Shown: positions 33,408 through 41,044 of the stretch, piece after piece | Layout of the letters: each line of letters starts with the position of its first letter | Numbering within the stretch: position 1 is the stretch's first letter | DNA from: Sandaracinaceae bacterium | GTDB lineage: Bacteria > Myxococcota_A > Polyangia > Polyangiales > JAFGIB01 | Direction of reading: 5' to 3' | Assembly: GCA_017881055.1 (NCBI GenBank) | Contig: JADGRF010000304.1 | Span: forward strand, 1-53,557 | DNA: 53,557 nucleotides | Made by a program: the position numbers and the translations under genes | The notes under the pieces: model-generated | Seen by the model: the letters and a program-made list of their open reading frames with translations, nothing else | Database searches by the model: none | Told to the model about the DNA's origin: nothing

Positions 33408-33599
33408 TCACTCGACTAGCGCGAAGCGCCGTGCCGCCATGGTCAGCGCTCGTGCTGAAACCTGCAGCGCCTTCGCCGCGGCCTCGAGCTTGCCGCCGTT
33501 AGCTGCAAGCGCCGCCGCGATCTCGTCCTTCGTGAGGTCCGACGCGCGGTTGAGCGCGATGATCGACAGCGTGACCCACGGCCAACGCCGTGCGGCCAT
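33408..33599 (-). CDS. Mini protein with degenerate Fis-type helix-turn-helix
   Basis: A 63-residue product. Residues about 20-60 (LTKDEIAAALAANGGKLEAA then AKALQVSARALTMAARRF) align by eye with the C-terminal DNA-binding domain of NtrC/Fis proteins, where a bi-helical HTH follows a first helix. It has no other domain. It sits between lhr and the copper monooxygenase, all on the minus strand, 51 nt before the lhr start. A second stand-alone HTH of this kind is at 40632. It could be a small regulator or a decayed relic. Confidence 0.55.
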   Translation of the reverse strand: MAARRWPWVTLSIIALNRASDLTKDEIAAALAANGGKLEAAAKALQVSARALTMAARRFALVE

Positions 33600-33642
33600 G
33601 CTGTCGTGACTCGGAGCCCCGCTCGCGGGCTCCGACTGCTTC

Positions 33643-35124
33643 TCACTGCATGCAGGCGTTGCCGCTCGCGCCGGCGCCCGTACCGCCGCCTCCGAAGAAG
33701 CCGCCCAAGCCGCCGCTCGCGCTCACGAGCTGATCCAGCGGCCAGGCCACCACGAAGTTGAAGCACATCTCGTTCTCGGTGTTCTCGCCGAAGGTGACCG
33801 TGCTGTCCGTCGTGTTGTTGTACTGGCAGGTGGTCGTGAGTGTGTCGCCCGCGTTGATGATGACGTCGGGCACTTGGTACTGCTGCTGGTTCGCGAAGTC
33901 GAACGGCGCGTCCTGCAACGTCTGCTTCGAGCCGTCCTTGCGGTTGATGATCAGCGTCGCGTGCACGCCGAGCTTATGCATGTGCGGGCTCTGCATGACG
34001 ATGTGCACCGGCGTCGTCGCCTTGGGCGTGCACTGGCCGGTCACCGTCGTCGTCTGGTGGGGCGGCAGCGAGATCAGCGGGTTGCCGAGCCAGTGCACCG
34101 CCGCGGTGTTGGTGCGCGGATGGTGCGTCACGCAGATCTCGACGCCGCTGGCGTCGGACGAATCGGTGTAGCCCGCCGTGTTGTTGTAGTGAACCTGCAG
34201 GCCGAGCATGGCGGAGGCGCCCGTCGGGATCTGCAAGCCCACGTCGGCGGGCAGGGACTTCGGTTCATTGCCGGGCGCCCAGCCCGCGAGAAACGCGCCG
34301 GTCGCGCAGCCCGTACCGCCGACCTGTCCGTCGCTGCCGCCGTTACCGGAATCGTTGCCGTACAGGATCCAGTGATGGACCACGCGCGTGTCGTCGATGA
34401 TTGGGCGGAATGCGACCGCCTGCACCTGGTCGGTACCCCACGGCGGCTTGAAGTAGAAGCACTGGTAGTACTCGGCGCCCTTGCCCGAGACCGGGAACTT
34501 CGTAGTATCGCCCGGCGTGGAAGCACCGTGTGCGAGGAGCTTGTAGTGCTCGTCGCAGTCGGCCGGCCAGTCGCCGCCCGCGCCGCTGCCGGCTGCACCC
34601 GTGCCTGCGGCGCCTGCGCCACCCGCACCGCCGCTGCCGCCCGCGCCCGTTCCAGCCGCCGCGGTATCGCCGGCGGCGCCAGCGCCGCCATTGCCCGCGC
34701 TGCCGCCACCGTTGCCGGCCGTGTTGCCGCCGTTGGCTGCGGAGCACGTGGGATCGACCGGAGCTTGTGCGCCACCTGCGACCCAGGAATCGATCGTCGC
34801 CATCTCGTCCGCCATCAGGCGCGGGAACGGCGCCTGCGGCATCGGTCGCGCGTCGTCACGCACGCGTGTCTGCATCAGTTGGAACACGTGCAAGCTGCGC
34901 TGGGTCTTGGCCGGGGCGACCAGATCGTTCCAGCTTGCGAGCGACATCGGAGCGCCTGCGATAGGCTGCGCACCGTGGCAACTCGTGCAGTGGTTCGCGA
35001 GGACGGTCTTCACGGCGCAGTAGTCCGCGCCGCCGCCACTGTTGGCGGCACTGGGTGGGCTTTTGGTGCTGCACGCGCCGAGCAAGCCCGCGACCACGAC
35101 GACGATCCATTGAGACTTCTGCAT
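33643..35124 (-). CDS. Lipoprotein fusing cytochrome c and copper type II monooxygenase
   Basis: The enzyme family (PHM/DBH-like) hydroxylates substrates using two copper ions and ascorbate. The 493-residue protein starts with a lipoprotein signal (VVVAGLLGACSTK). A c-type haem motif CTSCHG (about residue 46) and a Gly/Ala-rich linker (about 140-185) follow. The monooxygenase half has HHWILYG (first copper His pair), LQVHYNN, SPHMHKLG (HxH of the second copper) and NEMCFNFV (Met ligand). The haem domain could supply electrons in place of ascorbate. ATG 35124 has GGGAG at correct spacing. No substrate can be named. Confidence 0.88.
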   Translation of the reverse strand: MQKSQWIVVVVAGLLGACSTKSPPSAANSGGGADYCAVKTVLANHCTSCHGAQPIAGAPMSLASWNDLVAPAKTQRSLHVFQLMQTRVRDDARPMPQAPFPRLMADEMATIDSWVAGGAQAPVDPTCSAANGGNTAGNGGGSAGNGGAGAAGDTAAAGTGAGGSGGAGGAGAAGTGAAGSGAGGDWPADCDEHYKLLAHGASTPGDTTKFPVSGKGAEYYQCFYFKPPWGTDQVQAVAFRPIIDDTRVVHHWILYGNDSGNGGSDGQVGGTGCATGAFLAGWAPGNEPKSLPADVGLQIPTGASAMLGLQVHYNNTAGYTDSSDASGVEICVTHHPRTNTAAVHWLGNPLISLPPHQTTTVTGQCTPKATTPVHIVMQSPHMHKLGVHATLIINRKDGSKQTLQDAPFDFANQQQYQVPDVIINAGDTLTTTCQYNNTTDSTVTFGENTENEMCFNFVVAWPLDQLVSASGGLGGFFGGGGTGAGASGNACMQ

Positions 35125-35476
35125 ACGGTGCTCCCGGTTTCTGTACGTACCTTGCACAGCCGAGCAGTAACACGCATTGAGCCCCGAGGCCAGATCCGCA
35201 TCTGCCACCAGACACGTAAGTCCCTGTACTGGAACGGAATTGCGCTGCGTTGGGGATTGCGCAGCGCAGGCCACGCGCACCGGATTCCCGCCCGCGCAGG
35301 CTACCGAACCGGCCCGTGCGCGAGGCCGCTCGCGAGTCGGCCGAGCCCTATTTTCAGGACAATTGCCACCGCGCCGATTGACTGGCTCATGTAGGCACGC
35401 TAGACACCCGCAAGCGCGCTGGAGGCCAGTTTGCCCCGGCAGCGTGTTCTCGCGTTTCGCACTAGGAGAGTTCCCC
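35125..35476. promoter_or_regulatory. Divergent intergenic region with a 9-bp hairpin/operator
   Basis: 352 bp between the starts of the copper monooxygenase (leftward) and 3-hydroxyacyl-CoA dehydrogenase (rightward). Promoters for both should lie here. The one striking structure is a perfect inverted repeat TGCGCTGCG (35241-35249) and CGCAGCGCA (35260-35268) with a 10-nt spacer. It could be an operator or a hairpin. No other gene was seen. Confidence 0.4.
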
Positions 35477-36370
35477 ATGGGTGTAACGACGGTGGCAGTG
35501 GTTGGCTGCGGCATGATGGGTCGCGGAATCATGGAGGTGGCTGCTGTCGCCGGCCTCAAGGTGAAGGGCATCAAGGTCACCCCGGGGGATCTCGAAGCGC
35601 CGCGCAAGAACATCCAAAGCTCGCTCGACCGGCGCGTGAAGCGCGGCAAGATGACCGCCGAGCAGGCCGCCGAAGTGATGAGCCGCATCGAGCTCTCCTC
35701 GGGTCTTGCCGCCGTCGCAGGCGCCGACCTCGTGATCGAGTCTGCCGTCGAAGACGAGCCGACCAAGATCAAGCTGCTCAAGGACATCGAAGCGAAGATG
35801 CATCCCGAGGCCGTGCTCGGCACCAACACGTCGTCGCTGCGTCTGGAGACGCTGGCTGCGGCGCTCGGCCGCTCGGAGCGTTTCCTCGGCTTGCACTTCT
35901 TCAGCCCCGTGCCCGCGATGGAGCTCGTGGAGCTCGGCGCGATCGGCAAGACGGCGGACTACGCCACGAAGAAGGCAGAAGAGTTCTGCAAGCAGATCGG
36001 CAAGACGGCCGTGCGCGTGCAGGCTTCTCCCGGCTACATCGTGAACCGCTTGCTCGTGCCGTACTTGCTGCACGGCATCTCCACGCTGGAGAGCGGCATT
36101 GCCAGCGCGGATGCGATCGATACGGCGATGCGCCTCGGTTGTGGTCACCCCATGGGCCCGCTCGCACTCTCCGATTTGATCGGCCTCGACGTGGTGCGCG
36201 CGATGGCGGAAACCCTGCATCGCGAGCTGGGCGACAAGGCCCGCTACGAGATGCCCAAGACGCTGATTCAGCTCACGGACGCAAAGCAGCTGGGTCGCAA
36301 GAGCAAGCTCGGCATCTTCGACTACAGCACCGAGGCGCCAACGCTGAACCCGGCCATCAAGGTCGGCTGA
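35477..36370 (+). CDS. 3-hydroxyacyl-CoA (3-hydroxybutyryl-CoA) dehydrogenase
   Basis: Oxidises L-3-hydroxyacyl-CoA with NAD+ in fatty-acid or butyrate metabolism. The 297-residue protein shows the dinucleotide motif VVGCGMMGRGIMEVAA, the catalytic-His block FLGLHFFSPVPAMELVE, SPGYIVNRLLVPYL and GHPMGPLALSDLIGLD. ATG 35477 follows an AGGAGAG ribosome-binding site; a longer in-frame reading is not needed. It is a single-function enzyme without an enoyl-CoA hydratase domain. Its downstream neighbour is unrelated (TPR protein) after an 88-nt gap. Confidence 0.93.
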   Translation: MGVTTVAVVGCGMMGRGIMEVAAVAGLKVKGIKVTPGDLEAPRKNIQSSLDRRVKRGKMTAEQAAEVMSRIELSSGLAAVAGADLVIESAVEDEPTKIKLLKDIEAKMHPEAVLGTNTSSLRLETLAAALGRSERFLGLHFFSPVPAMELVELGAIGKTADYATKKAEEFCKQIGKTAVRVQASPGYIVNRLLVPYLLHGISTLESGIASADAIDTAMRLGCGHPMGPLALSDLIGLDVVRAMAETLHRELGDKARYEMPKTLIQLTDAKQLGRKSKLGIFDYSTEAPTLNPAIKVG

Positions 36371-36458
36371 ACCTGACACAGCCGACGTTCGAAGTTCCTG
36401 ACGCGTGGGCCAAAGCTCGATACTATGAGCGCCTGACTTGCGTTTTCGGAGGCATCCG

Positions 36459-37496
36459 ATGGTCCCGCTCTCTGCGATGCTGCGGCTCGCGGTTGTAATC
36501 TCCCTGGGACTCGCCTTCTCGGCGTCGGCGAATGCCGTACGCGCGCAAGAGAACCCGCAACAGGTCGACGCTCGGTACCAAACCACGGTCGAGCAGGCGG
36601 TGCACGAGTTCAGCCTCGGCAACTGGGCCGAAGCTCGCGCGCTGTTCCGTCGTGCGCATGCGCTCCTGCCGAGCGCGCGCACGTTCCGCGGCATGGGCAT
36701 GGCCGCGTTCGAGCTGAAGATGTACGTCGAAGCGCTGCGCGAGCTGTCGGCCGCGCTCGCCGATACGCAGCGTCCCCTCACCGAGGACCAGCGCAAGCAA
36801 GTGCAGTCGCTGATCGATCAGTCACGCGCGTACGTCGGTCGCTATCAAGTGGTGCTCGAGCCGGCGACCGCCCTGCCGAAGGTCGATGATCAAGAAGCAC
36901 TGTTCGAGCCGGGCAACGTGCTGCTCCTCTCGCTCGGCGATCATGTGGTGAGCGCGAGCGCCGAGGGCTATCAAGAAGTGCGCGTTCCGCTGCGCGTCGA
37001 AGGCGGCGAAGACCTGGTGTTGAAGATCCAGCTCTCGCCGGTCAATGCAGCGCCTGCCGCCGTGCCGGTTCCGCAAGCTGCGCCCGCGCCGCTGCCGCCG
37101 CCAGCTGCAACCACGCCCGCGCCCCAAGCGGCTACTCACGGTAGCAAGGCCGGCAAGACGGTCGGTTGGATCGGTGTGGTCGGCACGGTCGCATTCGGTG
37201 GTGCGAGCGCTGCGTTCTGGTTGATGGGCAGCACCAAGTACGACTCGCTGAAGAAGAGCTGCGGCGCCGTCGGTTGCACCGATCAGCAGATCAAAGACTC
37301 CGGCGTGAAGTCGAAAGACACACTGACCACCGTATTCCTCGGCCTCGCCGGTGCATCTGCGGTCACCGCAGTCGTGGGTTTCATCGTCGGCTTCGGCGGC
37401 GGTGGCGGCAGCGAGCAAGCCAGTCTGGATCACGCGCAAGCCACGGCGCACGTGAGCGTAGGTCCGACGTCGGTGCAGCTGCAGGGGAGCTTCTGA
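36459..37496 (+). CDS. Exported TPR/PEGA-like protein with two membrane segments
   Basis: The 345-residue product has a signal peptide (VISLGLAFSASANAVRAQE). TPR-like helices follow at about 35-120 (EFSLGNWAEARALFRRAHAL). A PEGA-like beta segment (NVLLLSLGDHVVSASAEGYQ), a Pro/Ala-rich linker and two hydrophobic segments near the C terminus (TVGWIGVVGTVAFGGASAAF; AVTAVVGFIVGFGGGGG) complete it. The layout resembles the TPR-PEGA proteins common in myxobacteria, which have no assigned role. ATG 36459 has GGAGG six bases upstream. The stop shares one base with the next start (TGATG), so it is coupled to the lipoprotein gene. Confidence 0.75.
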   Translation: MVPLSAMLRLAVVISLGLAFSASANAVRAQENPQQVDARYQTTVEQAVHEFSLGNWAEARALFRRAHALLPSARTFRGMGMAAFELKMYVEALRELSAALADTQRPLTEDQRKQVQSLIDQSRAYVGRYQVVLEPATALPKVDDQEALFEPGNVLLLSLGDHVVSASAEGYQEVRVPLRVEGGEDLVLKIQLSPVNAAPAAVPVPQAAPAPLPPPAATTPAPQAATHGSKAGKTVGWIGVVGTVAFGGASAAFWLMGSTKYDSLKKSCGAVGCTDQQIKDSGVKSKDTLTTVFLGLAGASAVTAVVGFIVGFGGGGGSEQASLDHAQATAHVSVGPTSVQLQGSF

Positions 37497-38449
37497 TGCG
37501 CACCTTGCTTGCATCTCTCGTAGTTACCTTGTCGGCTCTGTTCCTGCTCGCGTGCTCGCACGATCTCGAAGCGCTGAAGACGCCCTCGGGTGCTGGCGGT
37601 AGCGGCAACGCAGGGCAGGGCGCCGGCGGCAACGGTAGCGGCGGCACTGGCGGCACGAGCGGCGGCAAAGCGGGCCAGGGCGGCAGCTCCGGTTCCGGCG
37701 GAGCAGCGGGTGCGGGTGACCCGAACGCATGCAAGCCGTGCGCGACTCCGCCTTCGATCTTGGCAGGTGCGGTCAAGCCGACGTCATGCTGCACCGGCTC
37801 GCACAACAGCGACTGCGGCGAGCAGTTCCCGACCGTGGACATGTGCTACCCGCTGGCTGTGCCCGGCAACACCGGCGATCCCGTGTGCCTCGAGCACACG
37901 CACGGCAACCTCACGTTTCCCGGGTGCTGTCGCCCCGATGGCCAGTGCGGCATCGTGGTGGATCAGCTCCATCTCGGCTGCGTGGTGCGTCAAGAAGTCC
38001 CGATCGCAATCGGCGGTCCGCTCAAGGCCCACGTGTGCGATCCAACGTGTGCGACGGACGCCGACTGCATGGCGTTCAACGACGAGCTGATCTGCACGCA
38101 GGACACCACGGGCCCGCGTTCCTGCGAGCGCTTCTGTCAGCGCGACAAGGACTGCAGTGACCTCAGCGGTCGCGTCTGCGCCATTCAGAACAACGTCACC
38201 GACAACCGTGTCGACACGCTGTGCCGCAGGCCGTTCGGCACCGGTAATGCAGGTGACACGTGCAAGGTCCCGTCGGACTGCATTCACGGGACGTGCCTGC
38301 CCGCGAAGGCGCCGGCCACGGGCAACGTGTGCACCGAACTGTGCGGCAGCGACACTGATTGCTCGCTCTCCACGGCGACCTGTGTGACGGGCACGATCAT
38401 CACGCCCAACCCGCCGCACGACAAGCAGACCATCCGCTTCTGTCGCTGA
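37496..38449 (+). CDS. Cys-rich lipoprotein with Gly/Ser linker
   Basis: The 317-residue product has a lipoprotein signal (LVVTLSALFLLACSHD; lipobox LLAC). A 45-residue Gly/Ser-rich linker lies at about 30-75. The remaining part has many cysteines in short spaced pairs (CCTGSHNSDC, CDPTCATDADCMA, CQRDKDCSDLSGRVC). The pattern suggests a disulfide-stabilised surface or periplasmic domain of the kind seen repeatedly in myxobacterial lipoproteins. No enzyme motif was found. Coupled to the TPR gene by TGATG. Confidence 0.7.
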   Translation: MRTLLASLVVTLSALFLLACSHDLEALKTPSGAGGSGNAGQGAGGNGSGGTGGTSGGKAGQGGSSGSGGAAGAGDPNACKPCATPPSILAGAVKPTSCCTGSHNSDCGEQFPTVDMCYPLAVPGNTGDPVCLEHTHGNLTFPGCCRPDGQCGIVVDQLHLGCVVRQEVPIAIGGPLKAHVCDPTCATDADCMAFNDELICTQDTTGPRSCERFCQRDKDCSDLSGRVCAIQNNVTDNRVDTLCRRPFGTGNAGDTCKVPSDCIHGTCLPAKAPATGNVCTELCGSDTDCSLSTATCVTGTIITPNPPHDKQTIRFCR

Positions 38450-38527
38450 GCACGCCGTCCAAGCTTGGCGCGTCTTTGACCTCGACGGTCGTTGACGCCG
38501 AAAGCCCGAGTGTCTATCGATGACGGC

Positions 38528-39868
38528 ATGTCGAACCGAACCCTGTCGAATCGAAGCGGCGCGCTCTTCTGCTGCGCAATCCTACTCACGCTTGCAGCTG
38601 CTTGCGGCAAGTCGTCGTCAGCCGGCGGCGGCGCAGTGGACGAGTGCAAAGGTAAGCCCGTCGTCAGCGACTCCGCGTGCGACAAGACGCAGCGCCCGAT
38701 CGTGTTCGTGCACGGCACGCTCGGCTCGGGCGACAACATCGCGCACGTCGCGAAGCTGTTCGGCAGCAACGGCTACTGCCAGTCGATGTTCGTCGCGGTC
38801 GACTACAACTCGCTCGGCGGCTCGCCCGCCGCGCAGCTCGATACGCTGATCGACAAGGTGCTGAAGGACTCGGGCGCCACGCAGGTCGATCTGATGGGTC
38901 ACTCGCAGGGCGCGATGCACTGCTACACGTACCTGAACGATCCGAAGCACGCGGCCAAGGTCGCGCACTACGTGCACTTGGCGGGCGGCCCGCAGAGCAA
39001 GCCACCGGGCGGCGTGAAGACACTGAGCTTGTCGTCGAAGGCCGACGCGATCCTCGGCCCCGATGGCGTGACCGGCGCCGACAAGACGGTCGTGTTCGAC
39101 AAGCAGGATCACTTCGCGGTCGCGTCGTCGACCGATTCGTTCGTCGAGATCTACAAGTACTTGATCGGCAAGGAGCCCAAGTACACCGAGGTGCAGTGCG
39201 GCGACGAGATGGTCACGATCGTCGGCAAGGCCGAGACGTTCGGCGACAACATGCCTGCGAACGGCAAGCTCGAGGTCTGTGAGCTCGGCGACTCACCGCG
39301 TGAACGCGGCGCACCCGTCACCACGTTCACCAACGACGGCAGCGGCACCGAGATCACGTGGCAGGCCAAGCGCGGCGTGCAGTACGAGTTCCGCGGGCTC
39401 GATGCCAACGGCAAGGTGCTCGGCCACGTCTACTTCGCGCCGTTCAAGCGCAGCGACTACTTGGTGCGCTTTCTCTCGCCCTCGAAGAATCCGCTCGCGA
39501 TGTCGCCCACCAACTCGATCGTGCGCGACGCGGGGCATACGTCGATCATCGGTCGCTGGGCGCAGGGTGCCTTCCGGCAGGACCTTGGCAACAGCCTCAA
39601 GATCGACGGCACCGAAGTGCTTTCCAATCCGGTTGCCAACGCGATGACGACGACGGTGGGTCTGTTCATGTTCGATGCGAACAAGAACAAGAAGACGGAC
39701 GGCGGCCTGCTCTCGGCCTACGCGAGCACGCCGTTCGTGAAGGGCACCGACGTCTACATGGATGCCACGAAGGCCGCCTGGATCACGCTCGAGTTCGACG
39801 GCACCACGATGCGCGTACCGAATTGGCCGTCGACGACCGAAGGCGATCTGCTGATCACGCTGCCGTGA
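38528..39868 (+). CDS. Secreted lipase/esterase lipoprotein
   Basis: A serine hydrolase of the alpha/beta fold. The 446-residue protein has a lipoprotein signal with lipobox (LTLAAACGK). The strand IVFVHGTLGSGDNIAHVAKL (oxyanion loop HG) and the nucleophile elbow MGHSQGAM with Ser follow. The length exceeds that of class 2-type bacterial lipases (about 300), leaving a C-terminal beta-rich part (about 230-446) of unknown role. ATG 38528 is chosen since the signal peptide then begins MSNRTLSNRS. It ends 24 nt from the convergent YbaK-type gene. Confidence 0.82.
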   Translation: MSNRTLSNRSGALFCCAILLTLAAACGKSSSAGGGAVDECKGKPVVSDSACDKTQRPIVFVHGTLGSGDNIAHVAKLFGSNGYCQSMFVAVDYNSLGGSPAAQLDTLIDKVLKDSGATQVDLMGHSQGAMHCYTYLNDPKHAAKVAHYVHLAGGPQSKPPGGVKTLSLSSKADAILGPDGVTGADKTVVFDKQDHFAVASSTDSFVEIYKYLIGKEPKYTEVQCGDEMVTIVGKAETFGDNMPANGKLEVCELGDSPRERGAPVTTFTNDGSGTEITWQAKRGVQYEFRGLDANGKVLGHVYFAPFKRSDYLVRFLSPSKNPLAMSPTNSIVRDAGHTSIIGRWAQGAFRQDLGNSLKIDGTEVLSNPVANAMTTTVGLFMFDANKNKKTDGGLLSAYASTPFVKGTDVYMDATKAAWITLEFDGTTMRVPNWPSTTEGDLLITLP

Positions 39869-39892
39869 GCCGCGCGGCCCTGGCGTCACTGC

Positions 39893-40360
39893 TTAGTAGC
39901 TGATCGGTCCGTGCGGCTGATCAGCCATCAGCCGCTCGAACTCGCTGCCGGCGATGTGCACGAGGTGCTCGTGATCGCCCGCTTCGAAGTAGAGCTCGCG
40001 CCGGTGCAGAAGCGCGTCGTCGATCACGGTGGTCAAGCCGAACGCGGGACCGACCACCGGCAACGCGCCGCGCTCGCAGTCGCGGAAGATGAAAGGCATG
40101 TCCGACTCGTCGGCGATCACGAGAGGATCGCGATCGAGCAGCTCGCGCAGCGCGTACGGATTGACGCGGCGTGACGCCGGCACCACGGCGAGCACGTACT
40201 CTTCCGGTTCCACCAGCAGCACGGCCTTGGCCAGCTTGCTCGGCGGAATCTTGGCCAGCCGCGCGGTCTCGCTCGAGCTGCCCGTGCGCCGATGCACCAC
40301 GAGGTCGAAGTCGACGCCGCTGCGATCCAGAAACCCCATCACCGTTTGTGAAACAGACAT
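39893..40360 (-). CDS. YbaK/ProX-type aminoacyl-tRNA deacylase
   Basis: These domains hydrolyse tRNAs charged with the wrong amino acid, such as Cys- or Ala-tRNA-Pro. The 155-residue protein begins FLDRSGVDFDLVVHRRTGSS. It then shows AKAVLLVEPEEYVLAVVPAS, holding the conserved lysine, RRVNPYALRELL and a GALPVVGPAFGLTTVID segment with the family glycine loop. The ATG at 40360 follows GGAGG seven bases upstream. Which tRNA it corrects cannot be told. Confidence 0.85.
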   Translation of the reverse strand: MSVSQTVMGFLDRSGVDFDLVVHRRTGSSSETARLAKIPPSKLAKAVLLVEPEEYVLAVVPASRRVNPYALRELLDRDPLVIADESDMPFIFRDCERGALPVVGPAFGLTTVIDDALLHRRELYFEAGDHEHLVHIAGSEFERLMADQPHGPISY

Positions 40361-40631
40361 GGTCGTCCCTCCCGTTGAACTGCGATTGCGCGTGAAGCTA
40401 CCCCCGCGGGGGCCGCTGGCCAACCCGACGGGTCGCGGAGCGGCGTACAACCCAACCGGGTCTGATTCTCGTAAGCTTCTGTAATTATTATGATAAACAA
40501 GACGCTGCCCGGCTGGTGAACACCGAACGAAAGCTGCACTGCGAAAATTCCGACCAAAAGTCGTCTGCGCACCCACCACATCAGGGAAGGCCAAGTCCCG
40601 TGGGCAGACGGGCAGCGTAGGAGAAGGTCCC
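40361..40631. promoter_or_regulatory. Divergent region between the deacylase and HTH genes
   Basis: 271 bp, notable for an AT-rich stretch at 40481-40500 in a high-GC context (GTAATTATTATGATAAAC). This may hold a -10 element for one of the two divergent genes. No matching -35 could be assigned. GGAGAAGG precedes the HTH start codon. Confidence 0.35.
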
Positions 40632-40919
40632 ATGGCGGAAATCACGATCGCAGCAAGTGAAACGCTCGCGCAACCGACGGGCGCGACAGGCAAATCGAAG
40701 CGGCTCTGGACGATCTGTCGTGCGGCGGAGCGCACCGAGATCGCTCGCGCGCTGATCGAGAACGGGCATAACCGCACGCATGCAGCGAATGCGCTCGGCA
40801 TCTCGCGGCGCACGCTGCTGAACAAGATCAAGCAGTACGCGTTGACGCGCGCGATCTGTCGGCAGCTCGCTGGCGACGTTCATCCCACGCCGGTCGTGGC
40901 CGCCGTCTCCGCGAACTAG
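40632..40919 (+). CDS. Stand-alone Fis/NtrC-type DNA-binding protein
   Basis: A 95-residue protein whose central part (ERTEIARALIENGHNRTHAA then NALGISRRTLLNKIKQY) is the Fis-type bihelical domain found at the end of NtrC-family activators. There is no AAA+ or receiver domain, so it resembles Fis, a nucleoid-associated protein, or a free-standing regulator. The ATG follows GGAGAAGG. The hairpin repeat family starts right after its stop. Binding target unknown; HTH residues are intact. Confidence 0.85.
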   Translation: MAEITIAASETLAQPTGATGKSKRLWTICRAAERTEIARALIENGHNRTHAANALGISRRTLLNKIKQYALTRAICRQLAGDVHPTPVVAAVSAN

Positions 40920-40992
40920 TGACATACCCGCGGCGCAGTTGGTGTGGCGCCCGCGGAGCAGCCGTCGTCTCTCCGCGTCGTCTCTCCGCGTA
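40920..40992 (+). repeat. Degenerate family 1 hairpin repeat (locus 4)
   Basis: TGACATACCC (40920-40929) directly follows the HTH gene stop and matches the unit start of the other loci. The body is altered: CCGCGGAGCAGCC then GTCGTCTCTCCGCG, and TCGTCTCTCCGCG is repeated once more. Stem CGCGGAG / CTCCGCG remains possible. It seems a decayed copy with an internal 13-nt duplication. Confidence 0.65.
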
Positions 40993-41044
40993 GGGTGTTG
41001 CTGGGCGTTTTGACGGCCGTCGGCGTGGCTGATACAGGGCGCCG

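Noticed and set aside
35177-35476. 100-residue N-terminal extension of 3-hydroxyacyl-CoA dehydrogenase
   Set aside because: The Rossmann fold starts at ATG 35477, which has its own AGGAGAG site; the extension has no similarity.
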